64,000 nt of DNA, taken from NCBI GenBank assembly GCA_035771165.1, contig JAWNZC010000322.1, forward strand, positions 3,619,501-3,683,500. Reading direction: 5' to 3'. The position numbers were made by a program, and so were the translations under genes. Within the stretch, counting starts at the first letter, position 1. Each line of letters begins with the position of its first letter. Under the pieces are notes generated by a model. It saw only the letters and a list, made by a program, of their open reading frames with translations, was not told where the DNA came from and searched no databases. Below are positions 1-12,800 of this stretch, in pieces. The stretch is from Paragorgia papillata. Taxonomy: Eukaryota > Cnidaria > Anthozoa > Scleralcyonacea > Coralliidae.

Positions 1-100
1 TCTTGGGAGGTGAGTGGCAGAAATTCTACAGTATATTAAAACAACATTTACAGTATGTTGTGGATGGGGATCAATTCTATATATGTCCGTTGTTTTTCAG

Positions 101-392
101 CTTTGAATTATCAGAAAGATTTTTATAAAATTCTTGGTGTTTCAAAGACAGCAGCACAAAAAGATATTAAAAAGGCATATTTTGATGTAAGTAAATTGCT
201 ATTTATATATCTTTGGACACTTTCTATTTCTACATATATATTGTACAAGTCAGTTGATGTCAAATACCAGCAATCGGAATCAGATAGCAGGGTTCTGCCC
301 AGGAGCATGTGAGTGCCAGGTACCTACAGGCCCAGGGGCTCAACCTCCCCCCCCCTCCCCCCCCCCCCCCCCCCCCCCCCCCACCCCCCCCC

Positions 393-429
<37 letters not shown>

Positions 430-3400
430 AGAATATGTGAAAATTAGTAATCTGAAAATGATATTTTCCAAATGTGAGCAAGTGAAATTCATAATCCTTT
501 ACATCATGTGTCTCACAATTTTGTCAGACTAAATATTAACTATAAATATTAAGTACTTATTTATTATTGCGTTTGACGAAGGAGAGCGCATTCTAATTCA
601 GTCTCGCGTGTTGTCCTGCGTGTTTTTGCATGCCATTCGATTTCAGAGTTTGGACACCATATTGGACTGGCTATGTCGCACATTTTGCCTCGATTTCATG
701 TACAGACCTGTGACGTATATCTCAATTTGGGTTCTCAAGTACTCATGGGATGCAGCCATGTGCTATTGCTTTCTTTTAATTTACTAATAAAAAATCGAAT
801 GCACTTCGCTAATCTTTGATTACTACTAGTATATTTATATATACATGCTAGGGCATGCTAGAATATACAGCATGACGAATTCTCTAGGTAAAGCTAATCA
901 ACACCGGTGTATCATCTTACAGGCATTAATAAACAAAGTGCGAAGTGACTAGATCCTTACCCAAGTATCAGACAATCCAATCTGGCTTTGAAGGAATATC
1001 ATATTTCACCGAATCACAAGTCTGGTAGCTAATATTGTGTGCGTTGTGGTGCTGAATTTCACCAAATAATATTGTTTCAATAAAAAAAAAATCACCAGGG
1101 ACAAAAAAATACAAAATGATGTATATTAATTAAAAGATATATAAAAAATACAACACATGGAGTTTTCTTATTGCATATTTCGAGTGCCGGGTGGAAGGGT
1201 CCATTTTGGCATGAGTGCCGGGCGGCACTGCTGAGTGCCTTGTGCCGCCACCCGGTGCGGCCCACTGTGGGTAGAATCCTGGATAGATAAGCAGGAATTT
1301 ATGTGGTTCAGATCAATCAATTGGACATAGATTTATCCATTCGATATGCAATTGTCAAATTGATCCAGTGGACAAGGGTTACAATAGGAAAATACTTTTC
1401 AGATGGAGCAGATATATAATTATGTTATTTACTGGCTGGGAGGTCCATATAGAGAAATATTTCCCAAGGTCTCAACCTTCTAATTATGCATAACCGATTA
1501 GACACTTGTGTCAGATGGCATAGTTGGTACGAGATCTGAGAAGAAGACTGGAGGAGAGGTCTCTTGGATGGTGTCCATTGGCGTTTGTATGGATGGATCA
1601 GTTTGATCTGATGGACAAGAGTTTTTCCAATAAGAAAATATTTGTGTGATGGAAAGGATGAACATACAAGATCAATCATCATTATAGGATAACTTAAGAT
1701 ACATAATTATAGGAAAATACATGTACATGTCAGATGGTATAGTTGATGTGAGAGAACAAGACTGGACTATAGAGATCAAGGAGCCTCAGAAATTGTTTAA
1801 AAATCTTCCAAGAGCTCTTTAGTAATGCTAAAAGGACCCACAATATTAGTTCTTTATTTCAAACTTCAATAGCCACAGTCCTCAAAATGCAGGAAATACA
1901 ATTTCAGAGACCCAAGAATCTAAACGTTTACCACTAGGGGCCATGCCTCAGACCCCCTAGTAAGGGGGCCTCCACCTGACTATTTTTCCCCAAGCCTCAC
2001 TAGTCATCTCTGCAGGCATGTGTTGAACCACTGACTACAGACTTTCACGAATGTCTAACAAGTGTCTATCACTTTCTACTATGTAAACAGAAATATTTAC
2101 TACATTTTTTGAAAAGACTACTTTTGTTTCGCTGACTTCTACTGAGAATTCTACATACATGTGTACTGTATTGGTTATTGATTTCAATTTGAAATCATAG
2201 TTAATGTACTTAATATACCTTTGTTGTTAGTGCATAATTTAATGCTTGGAAACTTTGAATTGTCATGTTTATTTAGTTGGCTAAAAAGTATCATCCTGAC
2301 ACTAATAAATCTGCTGGAGCTGCTGAGAAATTTCAAGAAATTAGTGAAGCTTATGAGGTACAGTATGAGTTATAATGTAGAACAGCCATTCCATTGTGAC
2401 TTGTGTGACAAAGTCACAACATTTTAAGGTTAAAAAGGTTTTTTTCTGCCACTTTTAATTTAGCACTCACTGTGACTCACGTGACGAGTGGTGAATAACA
2501 TTAAACAAAAAGCCAGTTTTAAATAACAAAAAGTCAATGGTTTTGTTTTCTCATTGTTTGTTGGAGCCATTAATGCCATTTGCAATAATAATTTAGAACA
2601 AGATGGACAACTGGAAGCATATTTTTAGAAATGCCACCGGTACCTCAAGATCACTATATGAGAATTTATATAAAATGGCTTTTATAATACTGTTAAAGCA
2701 GCCAAATCAATATTTTAAGAATAGAATTTGAATTAAACATTTAATTAACATTCTGTGTTGATTTGTTCCTTGATCCACTCCATTCGATTGATATTACTGC
2801 CTCAACGGCTTTGAATTCTATTCCTGTGACTCGCGTGACGTGACTCGCATGACGAACTTGAGGGTGATTTTTCTCTGAAACTACTGAAAATATTTTCCAA
2901 GATTTTGGGAGATTGGTTTAATTAACTAACAGTACCAAGTTGTGATAGGCTTAAAGAAGTTGTTCAAATTGACAGGAAATGAGAATACTTTATGTGAAAA
3001 TATTGTGACTCGCGTGACATTAAAATGAGGGTGTTTTCACTGTGGGCTAGCACAAAGCCGATACCTCATTTTGAAATTTAGAACTTGAAATAAGTTATTA
3101 AATAGCAATTGCAAGTTGAATACATAAAATAATGAAGAAATTTAGTTTTGATACAAGAAATAGGACACTTTTCTTAAAAAGTAACAATATTTGTTCTAAT
3201 CGATGCATAATAATCTATGTTCTTATTTCTGTTCCCATAATGCCCATGGGTAATTGTGGTATATATTTTTTTCACATTCCAAAAGGGCAAGGTATTGTGG
3301 TACCCAAAAATGGTATTGTAGGTGTTATTATGTTAATTTAATTTTTTTCAACATTGTGTCATTTCTGTGGAATGGCTGAGAAGACAGAAATCCAAGATAT

Positions 3401-6400
3401 CGTTCTAAAACTTTTAGTAGATACATGTAGGTTAAGAAATAAATTACGTCAAGAGGATCTACGTTACGTACTATGTCACTCTATAGAAATGTTTTAACCA
3501 TCACAACCAGGGGTTTAAAGACACGTCCTATTGTATATAGCAAAAAATTACTAAAGTCTTATTTGAAAGAACACTTAAATGAGAAGGTATACCGGTAATA
3601 TCTTTTGACGTTTTTTGATTCCTTGCTTCATAGAGATATTTTAGGTTGTTTGATATTATTCAAATTAAATATCTTGGAATTTTCAAGTGATTACTATCCA
3701 GATAGTCTTTTAGTATTGTCTATGTACTGTAAACTGTAGGCAATTACTCAGTACCCAACAAAACGCAAAACAGTCGAGAGGCGCGCAACAGAATGAACAG
3801 ATCACTTCAGATCAATATTGACATTTGCCCGACACAATAAATATGGCAAAGCGGGAGACAAATAATTCAGACAGTACATTTAATGAATAAGACGCTACTA
3901 TAAAATTGATTAAATTTAAAGTGTAAAAGGTCCGATTTAAATCATGCAGAAACCTTGCGTTAATTTAAAGTGCATATGAAACAAAATCTGTCTTCTTTGA
4001 AAGAACTCTTAAAATGATAAAGTAACATCTTTTGCAGTTTTTCATTTCCTTGCTTCGTTGTTGGTATATTTCATTTTGTTTAATATGCAAAATGAGTTAA
4101 TCGTAATCTTATTATTATATATATTATATTTCTATATTTTTGTGGCCACCGCTGATCAGCGGGAGCCACTATGTCAGCGTGATCTTGCTTGATTGATTGA
4201 GTGAGTGCTTGTCTTGGACCTCACCTACGTCATAGTCCACGCATGTCGAGATTAGCACCCTCACCGGGCGCCGGGCCTTCGACCCTACGCCCGGGCTCGG
4301 GGATTAGTATAATCGTATTCCTTTTACTATTGATGTTGATAATACTTCTGATTTACCCACACTGGAAGCCTTGAACTATAACAATATTTAATATTATCGA
4401 TTACTCTTGACAATGCAATAGCCAGCGAGGTTTGGGGGCATTGGGTCCGTTGGGGGGGGGGGGGGGAGTCGCGATCGAGGTAACAATGCAACTGCGCGGT
4501 GGACACATGCATGCGTAGCATGCCTATTTTTAATCATTGTCGTTGTAATTTCAACTTTTTTAGAGTATTGACTATGCCAATTTACATTTTGTCAAGGATT
4601 TTTTTAATATTCATAAATAATAAGTCATTCACACACCAATACTCCAATAGCAATACTACATATTGTTATATACTGATACTGTATATACTGTATATATACA
4701 CGGCAGAAAACAGTTTCAGTTTCAATTGCTTTAGTTAATCATATCAGAGATGAATCTTCTTTAGTTAATAATATGATTTACAGCGACTATATATATAGCA
4801 CATTAAATAGATCAAGCGGTTATATAGGTTTTCATTTGATTTGTTCAATTTATCTGTTCAATCTTGGACTGATTCGTAGTTTGTTTTGGCGCCCTTGCGT
4901 ACTGTCATCTTTAATGTTTGAAAGTTCATTTTTATTGACATGATTGAATTTCATTTCTACTTTGTGTATAAATCTTGCAAACGTTCTTCGACTAGCTGCA
5001 GTAACGCAAACTCCACTGGTTTCCACTACTTTCTTTATTGTATACTTGACATTTTCTTCTTTTAATTTTGCTACAGCTTCTTCCAGTTTTCTTTTATCAT
5101 TCACATTCAAGATGTGTGGTCGACCCATTTTTTTCTTTGTCTTGTTTTGTGGCGCTAAATTGTTTTGTACAGCGCGAAAAACACTTGACTTGGACATGTC
5201 TGTTTTCAAGGCGATTTTTCGGTAGGAATATTTTTGCCTATGCAGGTTCACAACAAGCTTTCGTTGTTTGTCACTCAGCCGTACTCCTTTGTAAACCATC
5301 TTGTAAATGAGTTGTTTGAGTATATAATTGTTACGTCATATAATTGATTATGACGTCATGATTAATGATCGATTACTATAAATATAAGCAAGGCAAAACG
5401 CACGCAAAAATATAAAACAACATTTTGAAAACGTGCTTTATAAAGTTGACCAAATGTTGATTTACTGTGTTTCTAGAACTCGATGAAGATACGGCGTGCA
5501 GCGCTGCGGGCACTCAGTGTACTCATGATTGTATAGTTGACTTGTATCGGTTTGACCTTGTATAAATAGCGCGTGCATTGTTGTGTTACGGTCAGTGCGT
5601 ATACTAAGTGTAGAATAATCAACTTTATTGTAAGTAAAGGCCTAAATTGTATTATATAACAAAACGCGACTCAAGTCAACGAACTCGTCTCAAAGTCAAC
5701 TGTCAACCCAACCTCACGTCAAATGGCGTGCGAGCTACAACGAGTCAACGACAACTTGTGTATAAACGTGACACAGTTGTTTAAACTTATACTACATAAG
5801 TATAGGTTAGTTACCTCAACCGAGGTAACTACGTCAGTTATTTACCTAGGGCCGAAACTTAGTTCAAGATCACCGAGGTTGCCTAAGAAAACTGAGATAC
5901 TGAGTTCGTTATCACAGAGATTGTCTAAAAACACTTCGGTCGCGATGATAAATCCTTTATCACATTTGTGACCATGGATTAAAGCTTATTTTCCCAACCA
6001 CGCATAAATCAAGTTAATTGCCCAGGGGCAATTAACTTGTCGGGAGTAACTATTCAAAATAAACCACCGCGGTACATCAAAGAAAACCGAGGTGATCGTG
6101 AACTAAGTTGGCTTAGTATATAAGCGCCTTGGTTACAGTAGTTGCCGTTAAGATGTCGTGATATAAAGTACATCTAGTACGACCAACTGTTGTATCTTTT
6201 TACTCCGGCTTCGATTGCCCAACGCACTCACGCTAACAACCAACCATTGGCAAGAACGTTACAGAGACATGAAAAAGAAAAGAACTATTTGTATATCATA
6301 AAAACAAATAAATAAAATTAACGTATATAAGTAAAAATGTACATTAATTGGTACTAGCTGCCTGTAATAATCATTTATACTGTAGCTAAAATTATACACG

Positions 6401-6842
6401 CAGCTAATAAAAACAATACAATGATCAGGTTCTGTGCCAACCTCGTACTTGGTGGCGAGCGGAGATAAGACCCTGGGTACGAGGTTGGTTTTGTGCTGCA
6501 TGCGTTCTGAAAAGAGCTTCTTATGTTTTGCTTGCTTCGGACGTGTTATTTTATAAAAATTATAGAGAACATTTTGTAGTTATTGAATTATAGAAACAAC
6601 ACTTGTGAAAGTTTGGGAGAACCCTAAATGGCGATCAAAAGACTATTCACTATAGCTCGGCGCTATTTAGTCGCTATTTCTCGACTCGTTCTTTAAAATT
6701 TTCTATAACTCCATAGAGACACCGAAAATGTTTTGTATTTTTTAAGCATTATATATTTTTATATCATTTCTTATATATTAGGTCTTAAGTGATGAAAACA
6801 AAAGAAAGACATACGATAGTTATGGACAAACTAATTTTTCTG
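101..6842 (+). CDS. DNAJA3: J-domain exons of the DNAJA3-like gene
   Basis: Exon 101-186 encodes helices I and early II ([20 protein letters not shown]). Exon 2277-2357 encodes [14 protein letters not shown] and on to [11 protein letters not shown], containing the HPD tripeptide that contacts Hsp70. Exon 6782-6842 encodes [20 protein letters not shown], the end of helix III and IV. Introns of about 2.1 and 4.4 kb separate them, both rich in repeats. The DNAJ signature is intact, so the co-chaperone should be able to stimulate Hsp70. Confidence 0.95.
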
Positions 6843-9800
6843 GTAAGTGTTCCTTTTTTAAAAGTTGTTAATTTTCTAGTCAACTCAAATAATTCGAAAA
6901 ACACATCATTTCATTTATTTGGCTTTTTAAATGCCTATTTAAAAGTACAGGCATTTAAAGGCCTCAAACAGATTTTTGCGGCTTTGTTTTTGCGGTAAAA
7001 TTGATGACTTAGGTTACGTCACAAGATCCCCAAGCTTTCAAGGATTTCTCTGTGAAAAGAAAAGTCCGTCGTCGAAAAACTGGCCTGCAGCGAGCACGCA
7101 TCTTATTAAAAATAACTCGCAGTGCTTGTTTTTTCGTTGTGAGTTCTTTTTTATTAGATGAAAGTACTCGTTGCGAGCCTGTTTTTGCGATGACTGGCGC
7201 TTAAGCCTGATAAAAATACTACAGTAGTCTGTGCCAATCAAAAAGTAAAACCTGATTCATTTTAACGTCATCAGGGCTGCAAATAAATATTTTTTCTTGA
7301 TAGGACATGTGTCTGATCCATTTCCAATTTTGGTCAGTCATTACAAACATTTGTTCAGACATAAAACCATTATCACTACATTTTGTTGGACATATAATTC
7401 TTCAGAATACAGTTCTGAGTTCATGATATAAAGCCAGTTTCCGTGACGGTCGTCTGAGTCGTCTGTTTAGCGTCGCGCGCGTGTGTTATACTTATACATT
7501 GTTTTAACTCCGTACCAGAGTAATTAAATACTATCAGTTTCTCTCAGAAGACGGATTCAGTTACGGAAGATTTAAAATTCAAACATGCTCAATCTAGTCG
7601 ATGGAAGGATAAAGGAAATCGGTATTTTTCTCTCAAAAAGAGAAGTTTCTCTTTCAACAACATAAAGCCGAATTTCTTGATCAGACAATATATTTTATTT
7701 GCACGGACACTATGTCCGATGACAATTTGGTTTTTTGTTCTGACGTTTGCCAAATTTGGTCGGACATTGTCTGATGTTCGACAGTAATTTGCAGCCCTGG
7801 TCATGGTTTCTTATACTGATGAATTAAAAAGAGAGATTTGAAAGAGTGAAGAACAAGTGTTTGTTATTTTAGGTGGTGATCCGTTTGGTGGAGGTAATCC
7901 GTTTGGTGGCATGAATGCAGAAGATATATTAAAATCATTTTTTGGAGGAAATAACGCCGGACCTTTTGGATCGACTGGATCGAATTTTAACTCTGGTGGT
8001 TTCCAAGAGGCTGCTCAGGTTGTGGAAGTAGTGTTTTTATATTAAACAATTTCCAGTATCTTATACCCGTTTCAAACCTCGGATTTCTTTCGTGTCGAAT
8101 TCAATTTATAAAGTTTGACAGCGTTAAGATGCTTGATAGGAATAAATTATAAAATATCATATTTTTTCCTCTAAAACGTTTTGCAGTGTACATTTGTGTC
8201 TCATTCTTGTTCCTTGCATAGCCCTAGTGTCAATGCTGATAATGGAAAAGTTTTACACTTGCAGCATTTGTGTATCTGAACAAATTACATTTATTGTAAT
8301 ATGCAAATGTAATGCAAATTAGAATTTCTGAACTTACTGGTACAACGATTTATCCCCTCCTGAAAATCGTCTAATACTTTTCAATACTCAAGAGAAACAC
8401 TAGGGCCGTGCAAGGAACTAGAATGAGGCACAAATGTACACTGCAAAACGTTTTAGAGGAAAAAATATGATTTTTTATAATTTATTCCTATCGAGCCACC
8501 TTAAGAAAATCTCTGCTTTCAATTTTCTGTTCCTTCTCTATCTCTTTATAGCACATTTTGTTTGGATGCTACTGATTACATGCGATGGTTGAAACAGCAG
8601 TCGCATATCAGTCGCATTCAACTGCATTCAACTGCATTGAATTTGACACGGCGGACATGGGATTTGTGAATCTTATAATTAGCCATAATCTTAAAAGTAA
8701 ATTATTCTGGCAATTATTCTATCTCTTTTGTCATTTTTATTTTTTGCCTACAAAATATTTCAATATTGTGTTAAAAATTAAATTGAATTGTACCAATAAC
8801 TTCTATTGAATTGGACTGCGCTGTGGTATCCCACAATAAAGTGTCCCTAAAACTGATTTATTTCATGATGGCGGGATTTATAGGTTCTTGTGTTTGTAGT
8901 GTTACTAGTATATAGAAGATCCTTTTCCGTATTTTTTTCAACATTTTGTACATTTCAATGTGTCTTTGTCTCAGTCCCTAAACGGTTATATAGTTCACAA
9001 AATCTAAATTCGATTTTACTAAATCAATTTGTTATTGGCAAATAACTTTGCGACTTTGTTTTCTTTTTCTTCGAAAATGCAACATCAAGGCCTTTTGACT
9101 GGAATCGAACCTTCGATGCTAGTGCAGTACTTTGACAACTGAGCTATACGCCCACGGAGGCCGTTTCCGAGAGCTCAGTCACGAGTTTATTATATATGGT
9201 GACTCTACTTGGAATTATTGGATATATCACAAGTAATATATATGGTATATCTATACCAAACAATATCCTGATATTACCAGCATCATATATACAGTGTATG
9301 CTAATCTCGGTTTGATAACGGCTTCTGTAGCTCAGTTTTCATAGTACTACACTATGGTATCGCAGAGTCGCACGTTCGATTCTGGCCGGAAGGCCTTGGT
9401 GTTGCATTTTTTCAACTGGTCTCGGTTTGGTCTTAACACTTTTTGCTTTATCCAAAATCTCTATAGAGTACATGGGACTCAGATGACTGAACATAGGTTT
9501 TATTCAAAGTTGTTCGATGTAGGACATTTTTACTGCTGAATCTAGATATATCTTAGCGTAATGATTGTTATATTTATATTTAGTACACCCTTAACTTGTC
9601 CTTCATGGAAGCTGTAAAAGGAGTGAATAAAGAACTTTCCGCGCGTACAAGAGTTGTATGTGATCGATGTAGTGGGTCTAGAGCAGAACCAGGAAGTTCT
9701 CTTTCAAGATGTACTACTTGCAATGGAACTGGGGAGGTAAACTAACGTCATTTATAATGATATAAATACTGTACATAAGTAAATGAATGGAGAGATGGTC

Positions 9801-12800
9801 AGATGAAGATCTCTAAATTGTGTTCTATTTTGTATATAGCTATACCTTTATCTCTTGTTTTATATACTCCTGGAAAATAATAGGACGAGTGGACTCTTCA
9901 GGATCTTACAGTACCAAATTAGGCTCTAAATGTTTATATTCAGAGGCTCTGAATATGAGTGGGACGGGCTGGGATGAGTGTGAGCGAGCCAAAACCTGAT
10001 GCACATAAATGTTAATTTTTATCGATTATTTAAGATACAAGTTATTTTAGCTGAGAAAATCAAACGAAAAGTAATTCAAAGGAGTTTATACACAACAACG
10101 AGACTTAAAGGGCAATTTAAATGTACTTAAAAAACTCATTAATAATTCATGAGGAAAACACAAAGAAAAATCATAACCGTATCGTGGTTTTATATGTGAT
10201 AAAATATTCTCCTGATTTACATAAACTTTAGCTTTGATTTTCTCGCCTTAGACAACGTTATTTTTCAAAATGACTACGCCAATGGACCTTACCAAATGGT
10301 GATCGTTTTTAAAGCCATTCAAAACACTCGCAGAACGTGTTTTAAATATTACATAAAATAATATATATAATTACTGTCGTTTATGAATAAAGTCTATTCA
10401 GATTTAGTATATAAACCAACTAGTGGACTATCACAAATGCTGCATTCTGATTGGTTCAGATATACTCACTGTCTATTGGTGATAGACCACTAGTAGCGAA
10501 AGAGTCAAGTTTCAAATGCAAAGTGTGGTGGCAAAAAACTCGCGTTTTGCTGGGGTTTGAACTTTGCATTTTAAATAATATTTTGTCCGAGTATTCTCAT
10601 TGTCTAATTGTTAAATATGTAACAACACTAATTTTCATTTGGTAAAGGAAACAGTCAACACAGGTTTTTTCCATATGCGTTCAACGTGTCGACGATGTGG
10701 TGGAAGTGGAAATATGATACGAAATCCTTGTAGAAAATGTAATGGAGCTGGTAGTGTTATGGAAACAAAGAAAGTTACTGTTCCAGTGCCGGCAGGTACA
10801 TCTAACCTTGATATAAATCAAATCCTGGAAGCTTTTGCGTGGCAAATTTTAATCAGGGATTTCTGATATTTCAAAATTTCAGTGGAGATGATTTTAGTGG
10901 ATTACATTGTCTTATATAACTAAATCATTATATTTTTAGGCATTGAAAATGGCCAGACAGTGAGGATGCCTATGGGTGGTGGTGAAATATTTGTAACATT
11001 TAAGGTAGAAAAACATTATTTGTAACATTTAAGGTAAAAAACATTATTTGTAACATTTAAGGTAAAAAACATTTGTAACATTTAAGGTAAAAAAACATTA
11101 TTTGTAACATTTAAGGTAAAAAACATTATTTGTAACATTTAAGGTAAAAAACCTTTAACATTTAAGGTAAAAAACATTATTTGTAACATTTAAGGTAAAA
11201 AAACATTATTTGTAACATTTAAGGTAAAAAACATTATTTGTAACATTTAAGGTAAAAAAACATTATTTGTAACATTTAAGGTAAAAAACATTATTTGTAA
11301 CATTTAAGGTAAACAACATTTGTAACATTTAAGGTAAAAAAACATTTGTAACATTTAAGGTAAAAAACATTATTTGTAACATTTAAGGTAAAAAAACATT
11401 ATTTGTAACATTTAAGGTAAAAAACATTATTTGTAACATTGTAAAAAAAGACATTATTTGTAACATTTAAGGTGAAAATGACATGCAGCTCCTTAACTAC
11501 GCTCTTACCATGTATACAACATCAATTTAAAGTCATCATCGTATCAGACCATCGTAAAATGTGGTTAGAACGAACGCAGGATTCATTGGATTGACATCGT
11601 AGCTGTATTATAAACACAGTTATAGAAGGCTTTATCTAATAGTTTTCTTCATCTCATATGTTTGAACAGTTTAGAACTTTGGATTTTTATTGTTTTTTAT
11701 ACATATACATATACTAATGTAATTAAGAGTCTTCAATAGCTTAGTTAGTTTATCTGCATGGTTTGCGCTGTACATAGTACCTGTAGTTCTTCACCCATTG
11801 CTAAAATTCTAGGTTTTTGTGAGAATTTGTGAAAATGAATTATGCTGCTAAAATTGAATTGCCGACGTCTGCACTTTATTTCAAGTTATTTTTGAACATA
11901 ATGAAACAGTTAAATCTTTATTCGAGAAATATGTTCTATAGTTCTCTTGTTGTATTCATCCCAGTAATATTTTTTTGTTTTTGATCATTATCATGTTTAG
12001 GTTGATAACAGCAAGATATTTGAGCGCGATGGACCAAATGTTCATTCTACAGCAGCAATCAGTTTTACTCAGGTAAAAACTTTTTCGAGAATACCAAATA
12101 GTATACAGTCAAATCTCTACTTATACGGGCACATTTTTTAAGTGGATACCTCTCTTAAGCGGACACATCTCTTAAGCGGATACCTCTCTTAAGCGGATAC
12201 CTCTCTTAAGCGGACACCTCTCTTAAGCGGATACCTCTCTTAAGCGGATACATCTCTTAAGCGGATACCTCTCTTAAGCGGATACCTCTCTTAAGCGGAT
12301 ACCTCTCTTAATTAAGCAGACACCTCTCTTAAGCGGACACCTCTCTTAAGCGGATACATCTCTTAAGCGGATACATCTCTTAAGCGGACACCTCTCTTAA
12401 GCAGACACCTTTCTTAAGCGGATACATCTCTTAAGCAGACACCTTTCTTAAGCGGATACATCTCTTAAGCGGACACCTCTCTTAAGCCTCTTAAGCGGAC
12501 ACCTCTCTTAAGCGGATACCTCTCTTAAGCAGACACCTCTCTTAAGCAGACACCTTTCTTAAGCGGATACACCTCTTAAGCGGATACATCTCTTAAGCGG
12601 ATACATCTCTTAAGCGGACACCTCTCTTAAGCGGACACCTCTCTTAAGCAGACACCTTTCTTAAGCGGATACCTCTCTTAAGCAGATACCTGTCTTAAGC
12701 GGACACCTCTCTTAAGCAGACACCTTTCTTAAGCGGATACATCTCTTAAGCGAATACATCTCTTAAGCGGATACATCTCTTAAGCGGACACCTCTTAAGC

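Larger units (their letters stand above)
1282..6781. other. DNAJA3 intronic DNA with repeats
   Basis: Apart from exon 2277-2357 this holds no gene I can support. It has a divergent copy of the hairpin arm TGTTATTTACTGGCTGGGAG at about 1422, a cluster of TGTGACTCGCGTGAC motifs (2394-3020), two copies of a ~170 bp repeat (3540-3670, 3960-4130) related to the arms at 30.2 and 35.9 kb, a G-run at 4452-4466, a mariner-type ORF (4850-5299) and a TIR element (5850-6115). Confidence 0.6.

Noticed and set aside
254..532. Pro- and Gly-rich ORFs over the C-run
   Set aside because: Produced by the homopolymer on both strands; no coding evidence.
5480..6250. LTR-like segment with TATAAATAGCGCGTGC and TATATAAGCGCC promoter-like motifs
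   Set aside because: No paired LTR, primer-binding site or retroviral-type genes could be shown; part of it is better explained by a TIR element.
11003..11475. CRISPR-like array (regular ~28-bp repeats)
   Set aside because: Units are directly adjacent with no unique spacers, and the host is an animal; it is a minisatellite.
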